DNA of 64,000 nucleotides from Bacteroidota bacterium (GTDB taxonomy: Bacteria > Bacteroidota > Bacteroidia > CAIKAF01). The stretch spans positions 21,490 to 85,489 of the forward strand of contig VGMT01000009.1 in NCBI GenBank assembly GCA_016866335.1. The letters are read 5' to 3'. Both the position numbers and the translations under genes were made by a program. Shown in pieces: positions 36,553 to 45,868 of this stretch (within the stretch, counting starts at the first letter, position 1; each line of letters opens with the position of its first letter). The notes beneath the pieces are model-generated. The model had not been told where the DNA came from. It searched no databases and saw nothing but the letters and a program-made list of their open reading frames with translations.

Positions 36553-37923
36553 TCAATAGGCAATAATCACCCGCCCGGTGGCCCCAGGCGCCCCCGTAGA
36601 GCTAGGGGCCCCTTGCCCGCCCGCGCCGGCATCGTTTCCGTAATTAAAGTCGGCCGCCACGGGAACCACCACCGGCGAGGCTCCAAACCCTCCGTTCCCG
36701 TCAATTCCACCTGCATTTCCTGTCCATTGGCTGCCCGTAATTCCATTGGCCAAAAAATTTTCGCCTCCACTGGCCGAGCCATTGTTGTTTAAATTGGTCT
36801 GCCCATTGCCGCCCCAATACCCACCACCACCACCGCCGCCGCCGCCGCCGTCTCCGCTATAATTCGCTCCCGCCCCTCCATTGTTGCCGCCCGTATTTCC
36901 ATTCGGCTGACTTCCACCGCCCGGAGCCGCTACATTGTTTGCAGTCCCTTCGTTGCTACCACCGCCTCCAGCTCCGCCACCGGCCAGCAGCAAAAAGGTG
37001 TTCCCTGAAAATATGCCCGACCAACCGCCACCACCACCACCGCCGCCACTGCAGGGTTGGGTTCCAGCATTTCCTCCATTTCCGCCCCCATTGGTTCCTC
37101 CAGCTCCTCCATTTCCGTTGGGCCCGGCGCAAGATGAATTGCCTCCCTGACCACCGCCTCCAACTCCAATACTATAAACTTGGCCGGGAGTCAACACCAA
37201 AGATGCGCTGACCGCAGCACCGCTGCCGCCGCCACCGCCAACCGGACCATCGTTGCCTCCGCCGCCACCGCCGCCGCCAATGGCCAAAACCTTAACAAAA
37301 GCGGCTGCCGCTGTCCAGGTGCTTTGGCCCGCTACCGAAAAAGAAACCAAGGTGGGTTGCGGCGTTACAACCGTATCGACCAGTCCGTACGATGCACCCA
37401 TGATGTTGCTGGCAAAGGCTCGCACATAATAGGTCGTATTGCTTTGCAGATTTAAAATGGGACTGGGCCCCATTACCCCTACTCCCCCAGTCAACAAAAC
37501 GACAGAGTCCTGCAAGGTCGGGGGTGAAACCGTTCCGTAGCAAAAACCCCGTTGGGTTATCACCGAGCCACCATTGGAAACCACCGAACCATTGGCGTAA
37601 AATCCAAAGGCACTTAACCCGGTTTCTCCTTGGGTTGTTACCGTTGGGGATTTAATGCAAGGAGCTTGCCAGCCTAAATTCTGAGTAAAAAACTCTAGGC
37701 AATCCAAATCGGTATTGAAAATGGTTAATCCAACCACTGGATTTAAAATGGAATCCCTTTGAGCCGAAGTCAACCGAGGAGGCAAAAATCCTTGATACTG
37801 AGCCCGCACCTCTAAGGCTGCCGAGGCAGCGGGCTGGCTTGGCTGCCCGGAGCCAATCAATACCCCTTGAGAATGCGCCGAAAAAACAATCCCAAAAACG
37901 AACAATAAAACCTTGATTTTCAT
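36553..37923 (-). CDS. Secreted glycine-rich surface protein
   Basis: 456 residues: signal peptide (VLLFVFGIVFSAHS), then a Bacteroidota surface-protein opening (AALEVRAQYQGFLPPRLT and GLTIFNTDLDCLEFF). A fibronectin-like segment has the ITQRGFCYGT..P and YYVRAFASN pattern. From about residue 205 onward the chain is extremely Gly-rich (runs of 6-9 Gly, with Asn, Ser). Such tails form elastic or adhesive coats. The run of GGN/GGC codons gives strong sequence bias. No T9SS sorting domain is seen at the C-terminus, which ends GRVIIAY. Confidence 0.75.
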   Translation of the reverse strand: MKIKVLLFVFGIVFSAHSQGVLIGSGQPSQPAASAALEVRAQYQGFLPPRLTSAQRDSILNPVVGLTIFNTDLDCLEFFTQNLGWQAPCIKSPTVTTQGETGLSAFGFYANGSVVSNGGSVITQRGFCYGTVSPPTLQDSVVLLTGGVGVMGPSPILNLQSNTTYYVRAFASNIMGASYGLVDTVVTPQPTLVSFSVAGQSTWTAAAAFVKVLAIGGGGGGGGNDGPVGGGGGSGAAVSASLVLTPGQVYSIGVGGGGQGGNSSCAGPNGNGGAGGTNGGGNGGNAGTQPCSGGGGGGGGWSGIFSGNTFLLLAGGGAGGGGSNEGTANNVAAPGGGSQPNGNTGGNNGGAGANYSGDGGGGGGGGGGYWGGNGQTNLNNNGSASGGENFLANGITGSQWTGNAGGIDGNGGFGASPVVVPVAADFNYGNDAGAGGQGAPSSTGAPGATGRVIIAY

Positions 37924-37994
37924 TGTATAAATGTAAAAAACAATTCAAAATTCAACCAAATAGAGCCCTCTTTTTCACGATAGCTTAATGGAAA

Positions 37995-38675
37995 CTAAAG
38001 CTCTTTGGCTAAATATCGGTCAATTACAGCATGGCCAAGGTAGAGTAAGGGGGTTATGCTGAGTGCAATTCCCAGTTTAAAAACGTAGGAATTCAGGGCA
38101 ATGCTCATCCATTCTTCAAAGCTAATCTGGCCGGGCAAATAAAAGGCGATGCCCTGCACCAAAAAGGTGTCAATGCCCTGCGAAACTACGGTTGAACCGG
38201 TGGCGCGCAACCAAATGTACCGCTTTCCTGTCAGGGCGCGTATGCGGGTAAAAATCCAAACGTCCAAAAACTGTGAAACCAAAAAAGCCACTAAGCTTCC
38301 GGCCATAATCCATTGAGATTGCAGGAAAACCCGTTGGTAGGTTGCATCGTCTACGGGCGAAAAATCCACCGCAGGCATACCTCCCGTTAAAAACAAAATC
38401 AAAAAGGCATACAGCACCAATCCCGCGGTCAAAAATGAAATTTGCCGCACGCCCTTTTGCCCATAATATTCATTGATTAAATCGGTGGTTAAAAACACCA
38501 CAGGCCAAGGCAATATGCCCACACTTAAGGGCCAGGGGCCCAATTCAAAAGAGCCCAAGGTGATTCCCGCCACCTGAATTAGCTTTCCCCCAATTAATTC
38601 GGCTACTAGGGCATTGGTCAGAAAAAAACCTCCCAATACAAAAAACAGCTTTTCCCGCCTTCCTAAATTACGCAT
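37995..38675 (-). CDS. yhhQ: Queuosine precursor transporter (YhhQ/DUF165 family)
   Basis: 226 residues from MRNLGRREK; the longer upstream start would overlap folA widely. Six or so membrane helices with LPWPVVFLTTDLINEYYG and the GSTVVSQGIDTFLVQGIAFY segment mark the family. It imports queuine or preQ1 for tRNA modification. Overlaps folA by 8 bases (ATGCGTAA), so translation is coupled. Linkage with thyA-folA fits a folate/pterin and nucleotide neighbourhood. Confidence 0.88.
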   Translation of the reverse strand: MRNLGRREKLFFVLGGFFLTNALVAELIGGKLIQVAGITLGSFELGPWPLSVGILPWPVVFLTTDLINEYYGQKGVRQISFLTAGLVLYAFLILFLTGGMPAVDFSPVDDATYQRVFLQSQWIMAGSLVAFLVSQFLDVWIFTRIRALTGKRYIWLRATGSTVVSQGIDTFLVQGIAFYLPGQISFEEWMSIALNSYVFKLGIALSITPLLYLGHAVIDRYLAKEL

Positions 38676-39189
38676 GGCTTGCTGTTTCTGGTTTCGTCTG
38701 CACCCACCATTCAAAATCAAAGGCCAAAGCATGCCGCTCATCCATTCCATGAGCTTCGGTCTCTTTTAAAATCCAGTTTTTTGAATCTAGGTTGATGGGA
38801 AAGAACGTGTCGGCAACACTTACTTTTGCCTGCACACGGGTCATGCGCACATCGGTCAAAATGGGTTCAGCCAAGGCATAAATTCCCGCCCCACCGGCAA
38901 CAATCAATTCTGCTTCCCCCTGACTATGCTGCAGCGCCTGATCCAGCGTTTTAACCCAAATGACTCCCTCAACTTCAATGGCCCGAGAGCTCAACACCAA
39001 GTTCAATCGGTTTTTAAGCGGCTTTGACCCTATGCTTTCAAAGGTTTTTCGGCCCATTAAAACAGGCTTACCAAGGGTGTAACGCATAAAAAAGCGCAGG
39101 TCGTCGGGCAAATGCCAGGGCAAGCCGCCCTGCTTCCCAATGGCCCCAGCTAAATCGGCTGCAACCACAGCGGTAACCCGTTGACTCAT
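38668..39189 (-). CDS. folA: Dihydrofolate reductase
   Basis: 173 residues with [25 protein letters not shown] N-terminus (catalytic WHLPDDL), GRKTFESIG and [13 protein letters not shown]. It regenerates tetrahydrofolate after the ThyA reaction. The ATGA overlap with thyA is the classic thyA-folA coupling. Confidence 0.94.
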   Translation of the reverse strand: MSQRVTAVVAADLAGAIGKQGGLPWHLPDDLRFFMRYTLGKPVLMGRKTFESIGSKPLKNRLNLVLSSRAIEVEGVIWVKTLDQALQHSQGEAELIVAGGAGIYALAEPILTDVRMTRVQAKVSVADTFFPINLDSKNWILKETEAHGMDERHALAFDFEWWVQTKPETASHA

Positions 39190-39980
39190 ACCGCTACCTG
39201 GGCTTTAATGGCAGGATGGTGCTGGTAATTTAGAATTTCAACATCTGAATACTTAAAATCCCGAATGTCGTGAATCTCTGGATTCAACTTCAAGGTAGGC
39301 AGGGGGAAGCAGGAACGGGTTAACTGCAACTCTACCTGTTCTAGGTGATTTAAGTATAGGTGGGCATCGCCTAAAGTGTGAACAAAATCGCCTACCCCCA
39401 ACCCGCACACCTGAGCCAGCATATGCGCCAGCAAAGCATACGAAGCAATATTGAAAGGAACACCAAGAAACACATCTGCGCTGCGCTGGTACAGCTGGCA
39501 CGATAATTTTCCCTGTGCCACATAAAACTGAAAAAAAGCATGGCAAGGCGGCAACTTCATGTTGGGCAGCTCGGCTACATTCCAAGCACTTACAATTATT
39601 CGGCGGGAATCGGGCTGGTTTTTCAATTGATTTACCACCTGCATCAACTGATCATGGGTACTTCCATCGGCCCCGAGCCAACTGCGCCATTGAGCCCCAT
39701 ACACCGGCCCTAAATCCCCGTTTTCATCGGCCCATTCGTCCCAAATGCGAACCCCATTCTGCTTTAAACAGGCAATGTTGGTGCTGCCGCTAATAAACCA
39801 AAGCAATTCATGAACAACGGAAGGAATATGAATTTTTTTGGTGGTTACCAAGGGGAAACCTTCCGACAAGGTATAGCGGGTTTGATGGCCAAATACACTA
39901 ATGGTTCCGGTTCCGGTTCGGTCTTCTTTTCGAACCCCGTTGGCCAAAATGGTTTTTAATAGTTCATGATAGGCTTCCAT
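39186..39980 (-). CDS. thyA: Thymidylate synthase
   Basis: 264 residues from MEAYHELL, exactly the length of E. coli ThyA; the longer upstream start is unsupported. The catalytic cysteine is in [12 protein letters not shown], with the [19 protein letters not shown] and HLYLNHLEQ segments. It converts dUMP to dTMP using methylene-THF. Divergent from gldN. Confidence 0.96.
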   Translation of the reverse strand: MEAYHELLKTILANGVRKEDRTGTGTISVFGHQTRYTLSEGFPLVTTKKIHIPSVVHELLWFISGSTNIACLKQNGVRIWDEWADENGDLGPVYGAQWRSWLGADGSTHDQLMQVVNQLKNQPDSRRIIVSAWNVAELPNMKLPPCHAFFQFYVAQGKLSCQLYQRSADVFLGVPFNIASYALLAHMLAQVCGLGVGDFVHTLGDAHLYLNHLEQVELQLTRSCFPLPTLKLNPEIHDIRDFKYSDVEILNYQHHPAIKAQVAV

Positions 39981-40117
39981 GCAGGTGAACTTGCTTGGGT
40001 AAAGATAGCCATTTACCAACCTAAAGAAAATAAAAAAAGGCCGACACCTTTCGCTTTTAGATGGGGCAGGCATACCAAGTTGATTCGGTTTTTCGTTTTA
40101 AAAATAAACCCACGATT

Positions 40118-40942
40118 ATGCGCCTTCTATTTGGTTTCGTTTTATTCGCTGCTCTGGGGCTAAAGGCCCAGCAACTAAGTTATACCGGCGATCATGCCTG
40201 GAGTTCTGATTCTGCGGTTTCAAGACCTGAGGGGCGACAGCATTTAAGGCAGGCTGATGTAATGTGGGCCGGGCGATTTTGGCGCTTCATCGATGTGCGG
40301 CAAAAAATCAATCTACCCTTATCAACCACCTTGCAAGGAAACAGCAACCAGGCTCCGCTCTGGAAGGTACTGCAAACCGCCATTCAAAATCACCACATAC
40401 CCGCCTACCGCGACGATGCTCTTTCTGAGCAGTTAAGTCAACGGGAGGCGAATTTAGTCTGGGAACGGGTTGACACCCTTTTGTTGGCATCGGCGGAACC
40501 GCCGTATGCAGAAACGCCGACACCTATTGTAAGCCCTTTTGACCCCTCTGGCATTCGATTTTTTCAAATCAAAGAGGAATGGTTTTTTGACCGGCACCGA
40601 AGTCAGTTGGACGTTCGAATTTTGGCCCTTGGGCTGGTGGTCAATCAAACGGACCCCCGCAGCGGCGAATCGCAAGGCTTGGCTAATTTGTTTTGGATTC
40701 GGTACAGCGACATTGAACCCCTTTTGAATTCCTACACCTGCTATAATCCAGGGAACCTAGCTATACCTATGTCCTACCAAGACCTCTTCCGCAACCGGTA
40801 TTTTCACTCCATGATTTACAAACGCGACAATGTATTTGACCGCGAGCTGGCCGATTATGCTCAAGGGCTAGATATTCTTCTGGAAGGGGAAGAAATGAAG
40901 AAAGAACTTCGAAACTTCGAAGAAGACCTGTGGGAGCGCTAG
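40118..40942 (+). CDS. gldN: GldN/GldO-type T9SS component, away from gldKLM
   Basis: 274 residues from MRLLFGF, which gives a signal peptide ending in LGLKAQ. The conserved FWRFIDVRQKINLPL motif and the C-terminal YNPGNLAIPMSYQDLFRNRYF region identify the GldN/PorN family. That protein joins GldK in a periplasmic ring of the T9SS. The usual gldKLM genes are absent from this neighbourhood, so it may be a second copy like GldO of F. johnsoniae or a relocated sole copy. Confidence 0.82.
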   Translation: MRLLFGFVLFAALGLKAQQLSYTGDHAWSSDSAVSRPEGRQHLRQADVMWAGRFWRFIDVRQKINLPLSTTLQGNSNQAPLWKVLQTAIQNHHIPAYRDDALSEQLSQREANLVWERVDTLLLASAEPPYAETPTPIVSPFDPSGIRFFQIKEEWFFDRHRSQLDVRILALGLVVNQTDPRSGESQGLANLFWIRYSDIEPLLNSYTCYNPGNLAIPMSYQDLFRNRYFHSMIYKRDNVFDRELADYAQGLDILLEGEEMKKELRNFEEDLWER

Positions 40943-40947
40943 GCCAT

Positions 40948-41517
40948 TCAATCCAACGACAAGTTGGTCGGACGCTCTAAGGGCAAAAAATAGTTGTTGC
41001 CCCTACCGGTGGTAGGTGTTGCCCTATCAACCACTTCAACGGCAAAGTCATCTAACCACAAAATTCCCGTTCCATTTAAAATGCCTCCAATTAGAATAAC
41101 CTTGGCCTCCCAAGGAACATCAACCACCAATTCATACAACTTCCAATCGGTATCGCCCGAAATAGGACGGTCTGCCATATTGTCAAAACACAAGGGTTTT
41201 TCATCGGTCTCTTTGGCCACTTGAACCCAAATCCCCGCCCATTGTTCTACGCCTTTTGTTTTGGCCCATGCACTTATCCGAATTCGTTTGCCTAAAAACT
41301 CCCCGGGCAAAAAATCCTGCATCAATGAGCCGTACCCGTTCGCCGTATCTTTCAAACATTCTAGCCTTACACCCGTACCGCCACTTCGCCCCTGCTTCGA
41401 CTTCAATTCTATGCTGTAGTTTTTCCAATTGCTCCCTGCTGGATACCAGCCTGTGGGCAGCTGTGCCTGAAGCAACAGAGGCGAGCCAAACAAACATAAA
41501 AACAGAATTCGGAACAT
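40948..41517 (-). CDS. Exported beta-sandwich (carbohydrate-binding-like) protein
   Basis: 189 residues from MFRILFL, giving a signal peptide (LFLCLFGSPLLLQAQ). The rest has the look of a CBM4/9-type jelly roll: GTGVRLECLKDTANGYGSL, RIRISAWAKTKGV and the closing GGILNGTGILWLDDFAVEVV. That ILWLDDF..EV ending is typical of the fold. No catalytic part is present. The ligand is unknown; sugar binding is inference. Confidence 0.6.
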   Translation of the reverse strand: MFRILFLCLFGSPLLLQAQLPTGWYPAGSNWKNYSIELKSKQGRSGGTGVRLECLKDTANGYGSLMQDFLPGEFLGKRIRISAWAKTKGVEQWAGIWVQVAKETDEKPLCFDNMADRPISGDTDWKLYELVVDVPWEAKVILIGGILNGTGILWLDDFAVEVVDRATPTTGRGNNYFLPLERPTNLSLD

Positions 41518-41630
41518 AAACTTAGATTTTTTTCGGAAGCCAAGGTAAGCCCAATTGTGGCGTAAACCTAATTCCCCCTTTTGTTCCGTGGTTTTAGCTT
41601 CATAAGGCAATTACCCCAAATGAATTTGTT

Positions 41631-41668
41631 TGCAACATAGTTGCATATTTAAATTTTTGCTACCTTTG
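41631..41668 (+). promoter_or_regulatory. Promoter of the DUF4625 gene with an overlapping palindromic operator candidate
   Basis: The -7 element TACCTTTG is at 41661-41668. Where the -33 element belongs there is an inverted repeat TGCAAC-ATA-GTTGCA (41631-41645). A repressor bound there would block the polymerase. The shape recalls Fur/Zur-type boxes, but that link is from memory and not proven here. Confidence 0.5.
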
Positions 41669-41691
41669 CCAAAACCATTAAAACAAACATT

Positions 41692-42072
41692 ATGAAACGT
41701 TCTTTCGCTTTTGCCGCTGCTCTATTGTTGGCCGCAGGAATTTCTTCCTGCACAGAAAACCATGAACTGCATGTAGATTTGATTGCCCCGACGAACGGAC
41801 AGGCCTTTTCAATAGGCGACGATGTTCATTTTGATATGCATGCGCATTCGAACAACGAATTGTCAAAGTACAGAATTGAAATCCACCCAGAAGGATCATC
41901 TAGCTGGGAGTTTGAACAAGAATGGCCATTGACAGGAAAAGATGTTGACGTTCACCACCACGAAATAGTAGTACCTGCAACGGCCTCGGCTGGCGACTAC
42001 CATTTTGAGGTAATGGTGTTTACCCAAGCTGGAGATTCAGCCAGCAAGCACGTTGACATCAAGGTGAACTAA
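41692..42072 (+). CDS. DUF4625 lipoprotein
   Basis: 126 residues with a lipoprotein signal (LLLAAGISSC) and the DUF4625 domain: GDDVHFDMHAHSNNELSKYRIEIH and a His-rich strand (DVHHHEIVVPA). The histidines could bind metal. Relatives often neighbour TonB receptors for metals, which fits the operator candidate upstream; none is present here. Ends in a bidirectional hairpin shared with dnaJ. Confidence 0.78.
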   Translation: MKRSFAFAAALLLAAGISSCTENHELHVDLIAPTNGQAFSIGDDVHFDMHAHSNNELSKYRIEIHPEGSSSWEFEQEWPLTGKDVDVHHHEIVVPATASAGDYHFEVMVFTQAGDSASKHVDIKVN

Positions 42073-42080
42073 TATACACA

Positions 42081-42120
42081 ACTGATTTAGGGTGGTTTTG
42101 GCAGATCACCCTAAATCAGT
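42081..42120. terminator. Bidirectional terminator between DUF4625 and dnaJ
   Basis: A perfect 14-bp stem, ACTGATTTAGGGTG (42081-42094) with CACCCTAAATCAGT (42107-42120), and a 12-base loop. It lies between two convergent genes, 9 bases after the DUF4625 stop. The flanking T-runs are short. Confidence 0.75.
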
Positions 42121-42156
42121 TTGCTGAACTAAATACGTTAACCTGTTATTAGGGGA

Positions 42157-43302
42157 TTATCTAAAGAACTCCCTCATTCGGTCAAAGAAACCTTTGTCCT
42201 TTTTATCGGGATTGGGTTCAAAATTTGATTTTCCACGTAGGCCTTCCATCATCTTACGTTCGTCTTGACTCAGGTTTTGGGGTGTCCAAACGTTGATGGT
42301 TGCGAACATATCTCCACGTTGGCCTCCGTTAACCGAAGGTAATCCTTTGCCCCTTAGCCTCAATGTTTTTCCCGATTGCGTACCCTCATCGATTTTAACC
42401 CTAGCCTTTCCGTTTAGGGTTGGGATTTCGACGGTAGTTCCTAAAGCCGCATCGGCTATGTTCAAATACAGGTCATAAAAAACATGTTGACCATCGCGCT
42501 TAAACAGGGCGTGTTCTTCTTCTTCAATCACAATCAGCAAATCGCCAGGAGGCGCATTTCGTTGCCCGGCATTTCCTTTTCCGCGCATATTCAATTGCAT
42601 GTCTTCTTCTACGCCGGCGGGAATACGAACTTCAATGACCTCTTCTCCGCGTTCGATCCCTTCTCCACGGCAAGAAGTACATTTATCGGTAATGATGCTT
42701 CCTTGCCCCTGGCAACTTGGGCACACACTTGCCGTCCGCATTTGCCCCAAAAAGGTATTGGTTACTTGGGTTACCTGCCCACTTCCTTGGCAGGTAGAAC
42801 AGGTTTTTGGTTGTGTACCTGCTTTCGCTCCGCTTCCATGGCAGGTAGAGCAGCCTGAATACTTATTGACTTTTATTTTTTTTGTTACTCCTTCCGAAAT
42901 TTCTTCTAAGCTTAATTTAAGTTTAATTCGGATGTTGGTACCCCGCTGTCCGCCCCGTTGCCCTGAACGGCCGCTGCTTCCCCCAAAACCACCGCCAAAG
43001 GCTCCCCCAAAAATATCTCCAAACTGTTCAAAAATATCGTTCAAGTCCATTCCTCCGCCAAATCCTCCGCCGCCCATTTGCGGTCCAGAATGCCCGAACC
43101 GGTCGTAATTTTGACGTTTCTCCGCATTCGACAAAACCTCGTATGCCTCGGCAGCTTCCTTAAATTTCTCTTCGGCTTCGGAATTTCCTGGGTTTTTATC
43201 GGGGTGGTATTGAATGGCCAGTTTCCTATAGGCCCTTTTTATTTCTTCGGCCGAGGCAGACCGCCCAACACCTAAGATTTCATAATAATCGCGTTTTGCC
43301 AT
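42157..43302 (-). CDS. dnaJ: Chaperone protein DnaJ
   Basis: 381 residues: J domain with YHPDKNPG, Gly/Phe-rich region ([16 protein letters not shown]), four CXXCXGXG zinc-finger repeats ([36 protein letters not shown]) and the C-terminal substrate domain. It stimulates DnaK ATPase activity. 13 bases downstream of grpE. dnaK is not in the window. Confidence 0.96.
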   Translation of the reverse strand: MAKRDYYEILGVGRSASAEEIKRAYRKLAIQYHPDKNPGNSEAEEKFKEAAEAYEVLSNAEKRQNYDRFGHSGPQMGGGGFGGGMDLNDIFEQFGDIFGGAFGGGFGGSSGRSGQRGGQRGTNIRIKLKLSLEEISEGVTKKIKVNKYSGCSTCHGSGAKAGTQPKTCSTCQGSGQVTQVTNTFLGQMRTASVCPSCQGQGSIITDKCTSCRGEGIERGEEVIEVRIPAGVEEDMQLNMRGKGNAGQRNAPPGDLLIVIEEEEHALFKRDGQHVFYDLYLNIADAALGTTVEIPTLNGKARVKIDEGTQSGKTLRLRGKGLPSVNGGQRGDMFATINVWTPQNLSQDERKMMEGLRGKSNFEPNPDKKDKGFFDRMREFFR

Positions 43303-43315
43303 GATTGATAATAGC

Positions 43316-43870
43316 TTAACTTCCTACCACCACTCGGGCGTAGCGAAGAATTTTTGCGTTGATGGTATAGCCCTTTTCCAGCACATCAATTACTTTGTTT
43401 TTCATAGCAGGGTCACCTGGGACCTGGGTAATTGCCTCGTGTTCATCGGGATTAAAATCCGCACCATCCACATTCATTTCAGCCAATCCCCGTTCTTGCA
43501 AATCGCGCATCAATTGCTGTTGAATCAATTCAATTCCCTGAATATCTTCTTCTCTTGCCCCTGAGTTTCGCATGTTTTTCAAGGCTCTATCCAGGTTATC
43601 TAAACTGGGCAAAATGGCTTTAAAAACTGGGGCGGCAGCTGTTTGAATCAGTTCTTGCCGTTCCTTGGCAGTTCGTTTCCTGAAATTCTCGAACTCGGCA
43701 TACAATTGAAGGTATTTGTACTCCGAATCCTTGATTTTTTGTTCCAACATTTCTTTTTCATTCTCGGCGCTGCTTTCTGCCATGCCATGCATTCCCTCTG
43801 CTACCGGTCCGTTCGAATCAGTTGAAACGGATTCTTCCTTCTTTTTCCCTTTCCCAGATGATGTTTTCAT
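43316..43870 (-). CDS. grpE: Nucleotide exchange factor GrpE
   Basis: 184 residues. A charged, Ser/Glu-rich N-terminus precedes a long coiled coil ([40 protein letters not shown]) and the beta-domain around [24 protein letters not shown], of which the [10 protein letters not shown] signature is diagnostic. It releases ADP from DnaK. First gene of grpE-dnaJ. Confidence 0.95.
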   Translation of the reverse strand: MKTSSGKGKKKEESVSTDSNGPVAEGMHGMAESSAENEKEMLEQKIKDSEYKYLQLYAEFENFRKRTAKERQELIQTAAAPVFKAILPSLDNLDRALKNMRNSGAREEDIQGIELIQQQLMRDLQERGLAEMNVDGADFNPDEHEAITQVPGDPAMKNKVIDVLEKGYTINAKILRYARVVVGS

Positions 43871-43962
43871 ACGACGCTCACTAAATTTTTTCCAATCTAC
43901 GCATCAAAGGTTTTGCCAGATTCGAAAAAGGTGACAAATTGTCGGTAGCCGCCAAAACGCAA

Positions 43963-44514
43963 TCAGGGTTTTAGCAGGGCCGTCAGTTGTTGTTCCAAAG
44001 CGGGTCCTCTAAGATTCTTAGCTACAATAATTCCATTCCCGTCTATAAGCACATTCGATGGAATAGAACTAACACTGTATAGGCGTGCTGCCGCATTGTT
44101 CCAGTATTTTAAATCTGAAACATGCCATTTCCAATCTAGGCCATCTTTCCGAATGGCATCGACCCAGGCCTCTTTATTTTGGTCAAGAGATACATTGAAA
44201 ACCACAAAACCCTTTTTGGCGTTCACGAATTTCTTGTCTTTAAATGCATTGTAAGACTGAACTACAAAGGGATTTTCGCGCCGGCAAGGGCCGCACCAAG
44301 AAGCCCAGAAATCAATTAGCACTACATGGCCTTTCAAATCAGACAACTTCAATTCTTGCCCATCGGGGTTGGCCATTTTTATCTGGGGAGCCTTATTCCC
44401 CAATTGAAGTCCAACGTCTTGACTGGGAGCTTCGCGCAGAAAAAAACCGCCGCAAACTGCGGTAATTGCGAGCAAAAGGAGCATTAAATTAGACCGTTTC
44501 AATTGATAAATCAT
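43963..44514 (-). CDS. TlpA/ResA-type membrane-anchored thioredoxin
   Basis: 183 residues with an N-terminal membrane anchor (LMLLLLAITAVCGGFFL) and a thioredoxin fold. Features are IDFWASWCGPCRRENP (active-site CGPC), the insertion VVFNVSLDQNKEAWVDAIRK, and cis-Pro region SIPSNVLID. It reduces disulfides in the periplasm, for example during cytochrome c assembly; the specific partner is not known. Stands between grpE and murA. Confidence 0.88.
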   Translation of the reverse strand: MIYQLKRSNLMLLLLAITAVCGGFFLREAPSQDVGLQLGNKAPQIKMANPDGQELKLSDLKGHVVLIDFWASWCGPCRRENPFVVQSYNAFKDKKFVNAKKGFVVFNVSLDQNKEAWVDAIRKDGLDWKWHVSDLKYWNNAAARLYSVSSIPSNVLIDGNGIIVAKNLRGPALEQQLTALLKP

Positions 44515-44554
44515 GGATTAAATTTTTGCATTGAATACAAAAAGCATGCCTGTA

Positions 44555-45865
44555 TTATACCCTTTGGATTTTAGCACCAAGGGCATTTAGTCGCTGGTCA
44601 ATTGCCTCATAACCTCGATCTATTTGTTCGATGTTGTGAATTTTACTGGTACCCTCGGCCGAAAGTGCGGCAATCAATAAAGCAACCCCCGCCCTAATGT
44701 CGGGCGAAGACATTTCAATTCCTTTCAAAGGGTGTTTTCGATCAAGCCCAATTACGGTTGCCCTATGGGGGTCGCACAAAATAATTTGAGCCCCCATATC
44801 AATCAACTTGTCGGTAAAAAACAACCGGCTTTCAAACATTTTTTGATGAATCAGAATGCTGCCTTTTGCTTGGATTGCCGTTACCAAAAGCACCGAAATC
44901 AAGTCGGGGGTAAATCCTGGCCAAGGTGCATCGTAAATGGTTAAAATCCCCCCTTCCATAAAGGTGTCGATTTCATAGCTATTTTGCTGAGGAACAATCA
45001 GGTCGTCGCCGTTCTTCACCAAAATAATCCCCATTTTTTCAAAGACCCGTGGAATAATTCCCAAATGAGGCAATCCTACGTTTTTAATTGTCAGTTCCGA
45101 TTGGGTCATGGCTGCAAGGCCAATAAAGCTGCCAATTTCAATCATGTCAGGCAAAATTCGATGGGTGGTTCCATGCAGTTCTTTTACTCCATGAATCACC
45201 ATTAGGTTCGACCCGATGCCTTCAATGTTAGCACCCATTCTCACCAACATTTGGCAAAGTTGTTGCACATACGGCTCGCAAGCAGCGTTGTAAATCTGAG
45301 TGGTTCCTTCAGCGAAGACGGCGGCCAAGACCACATTGGCGGTACCTGTAACCGAAATTTCCTCCATGTGAATAAAACGCCCCTTCAATCCTTTGGTGCT
45401 GCCGTGGTATAAAAAGCGGCGGGGATCTGCCTCAATTACTGCTCCCAATTCCATCAATCCCAAAAAATGGGTATCCAAATGCCTTCTCCCAATTTTATCT
45501 CCACCCGGGCGAGGAATGAATCCCTTTCCAAACCGGCCCAGCAATGCCCCCATGAGCATAATGCTGCCCCGAAGTTTGCCGGCCGAAGAAATAAAGGTGT
45601 CTGATTGCAGGTAATCAAAGTCAATGTTGGCTGCCTTAAACGCATACACGCCCTTTTCCTTGCGGTGAACTTCAACGCCCATGGCTTCTAAAATGTCAAT
45701 CAGCCGCAAAACATCGTGTATTTCGGGCACATTTTCCACCACGATTTCATCGGCCGTTGCCACTACTGCGCACAAGATTTGAAGCGCTTCGTTTTTTGCC
45801 CCTTGAGGGCTGATTTCACCCTTTAAGGGGGTTCCACCTTGTACAATGAATGTTTGTCCTGCCAT
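44555..45865 (-). CDS. murA: UDP-N-acetylglucosamine 1-carboxyvinyltransferase with Asp in place of the fosfomycin-target Cys
   Basis: 436 residues with full EPSP-synthase-like fold: GAKNEALQILCA, SAGKLRGSIMLMGALL and RADIRAG-type end (SPDIRAGVALLIAAL). The catalytic loop reads PGGDKIGRRHLDTHF, so Asp123 stands where E. coli has Cys115. Enzymes with Asp here (Mycobacterium, Chlamydia) remain active and are insensitive to fosfomycin; I expect the same. It makes the first committed step of peptidoglycan synthesis. Two codons after DUF4290. Confidence 0.93.
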   Translation of the reverse strand: MAGQTFIVQGGTPLKGEISPQGAKNEALQILCAVVATADEIVVENVPEIHDVLRLIDILEAMGVEVHRKEKGVYAFKAANIDFDYLQSDTFISSAGKLRGSIMLMGALLGRFGKGFIPRPGGDKIGRRHLDTHFLGLMELGAVIEADPRRFLYHGSTKGLKGRFIHMEEISVTGTANVVLAAVFAEGTTQIYNAACEPYVQQLCQMLVRMGANIEGIGSNLMVIHGVKELHGTTHRILPDMIEIGSFIGLAAMTQSELTIKNVGLPHLGIIPRVFEKMGIILVKNGDDLIVPQQNSYEIDTFMEGGILTIYDAPWPGFTPDLISVLLVTAIQAKGSILIHQKMFESRLFFTDKLIDMGAQIILCDPHRATVIGLDRKHPLKGIEMSSPDIRAGVALLIAALSAEGTSKIHNIEQIDRGYEAIDQRLNALGAKIQRV

Positions 45866-45868
45866 GGT

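Noticed and set aside
36935..37150. A proline-rich frame opposite the glycine-rich protein gene
   Set aside because: It is the complement of GGN codon runs and has no start context or family.
44555..45865. The murA-like gene being an inactive paralogue because the Cys is missing
   Set aside because: Asp at this place is known to be active in other bacteria and all other motifs are intact.
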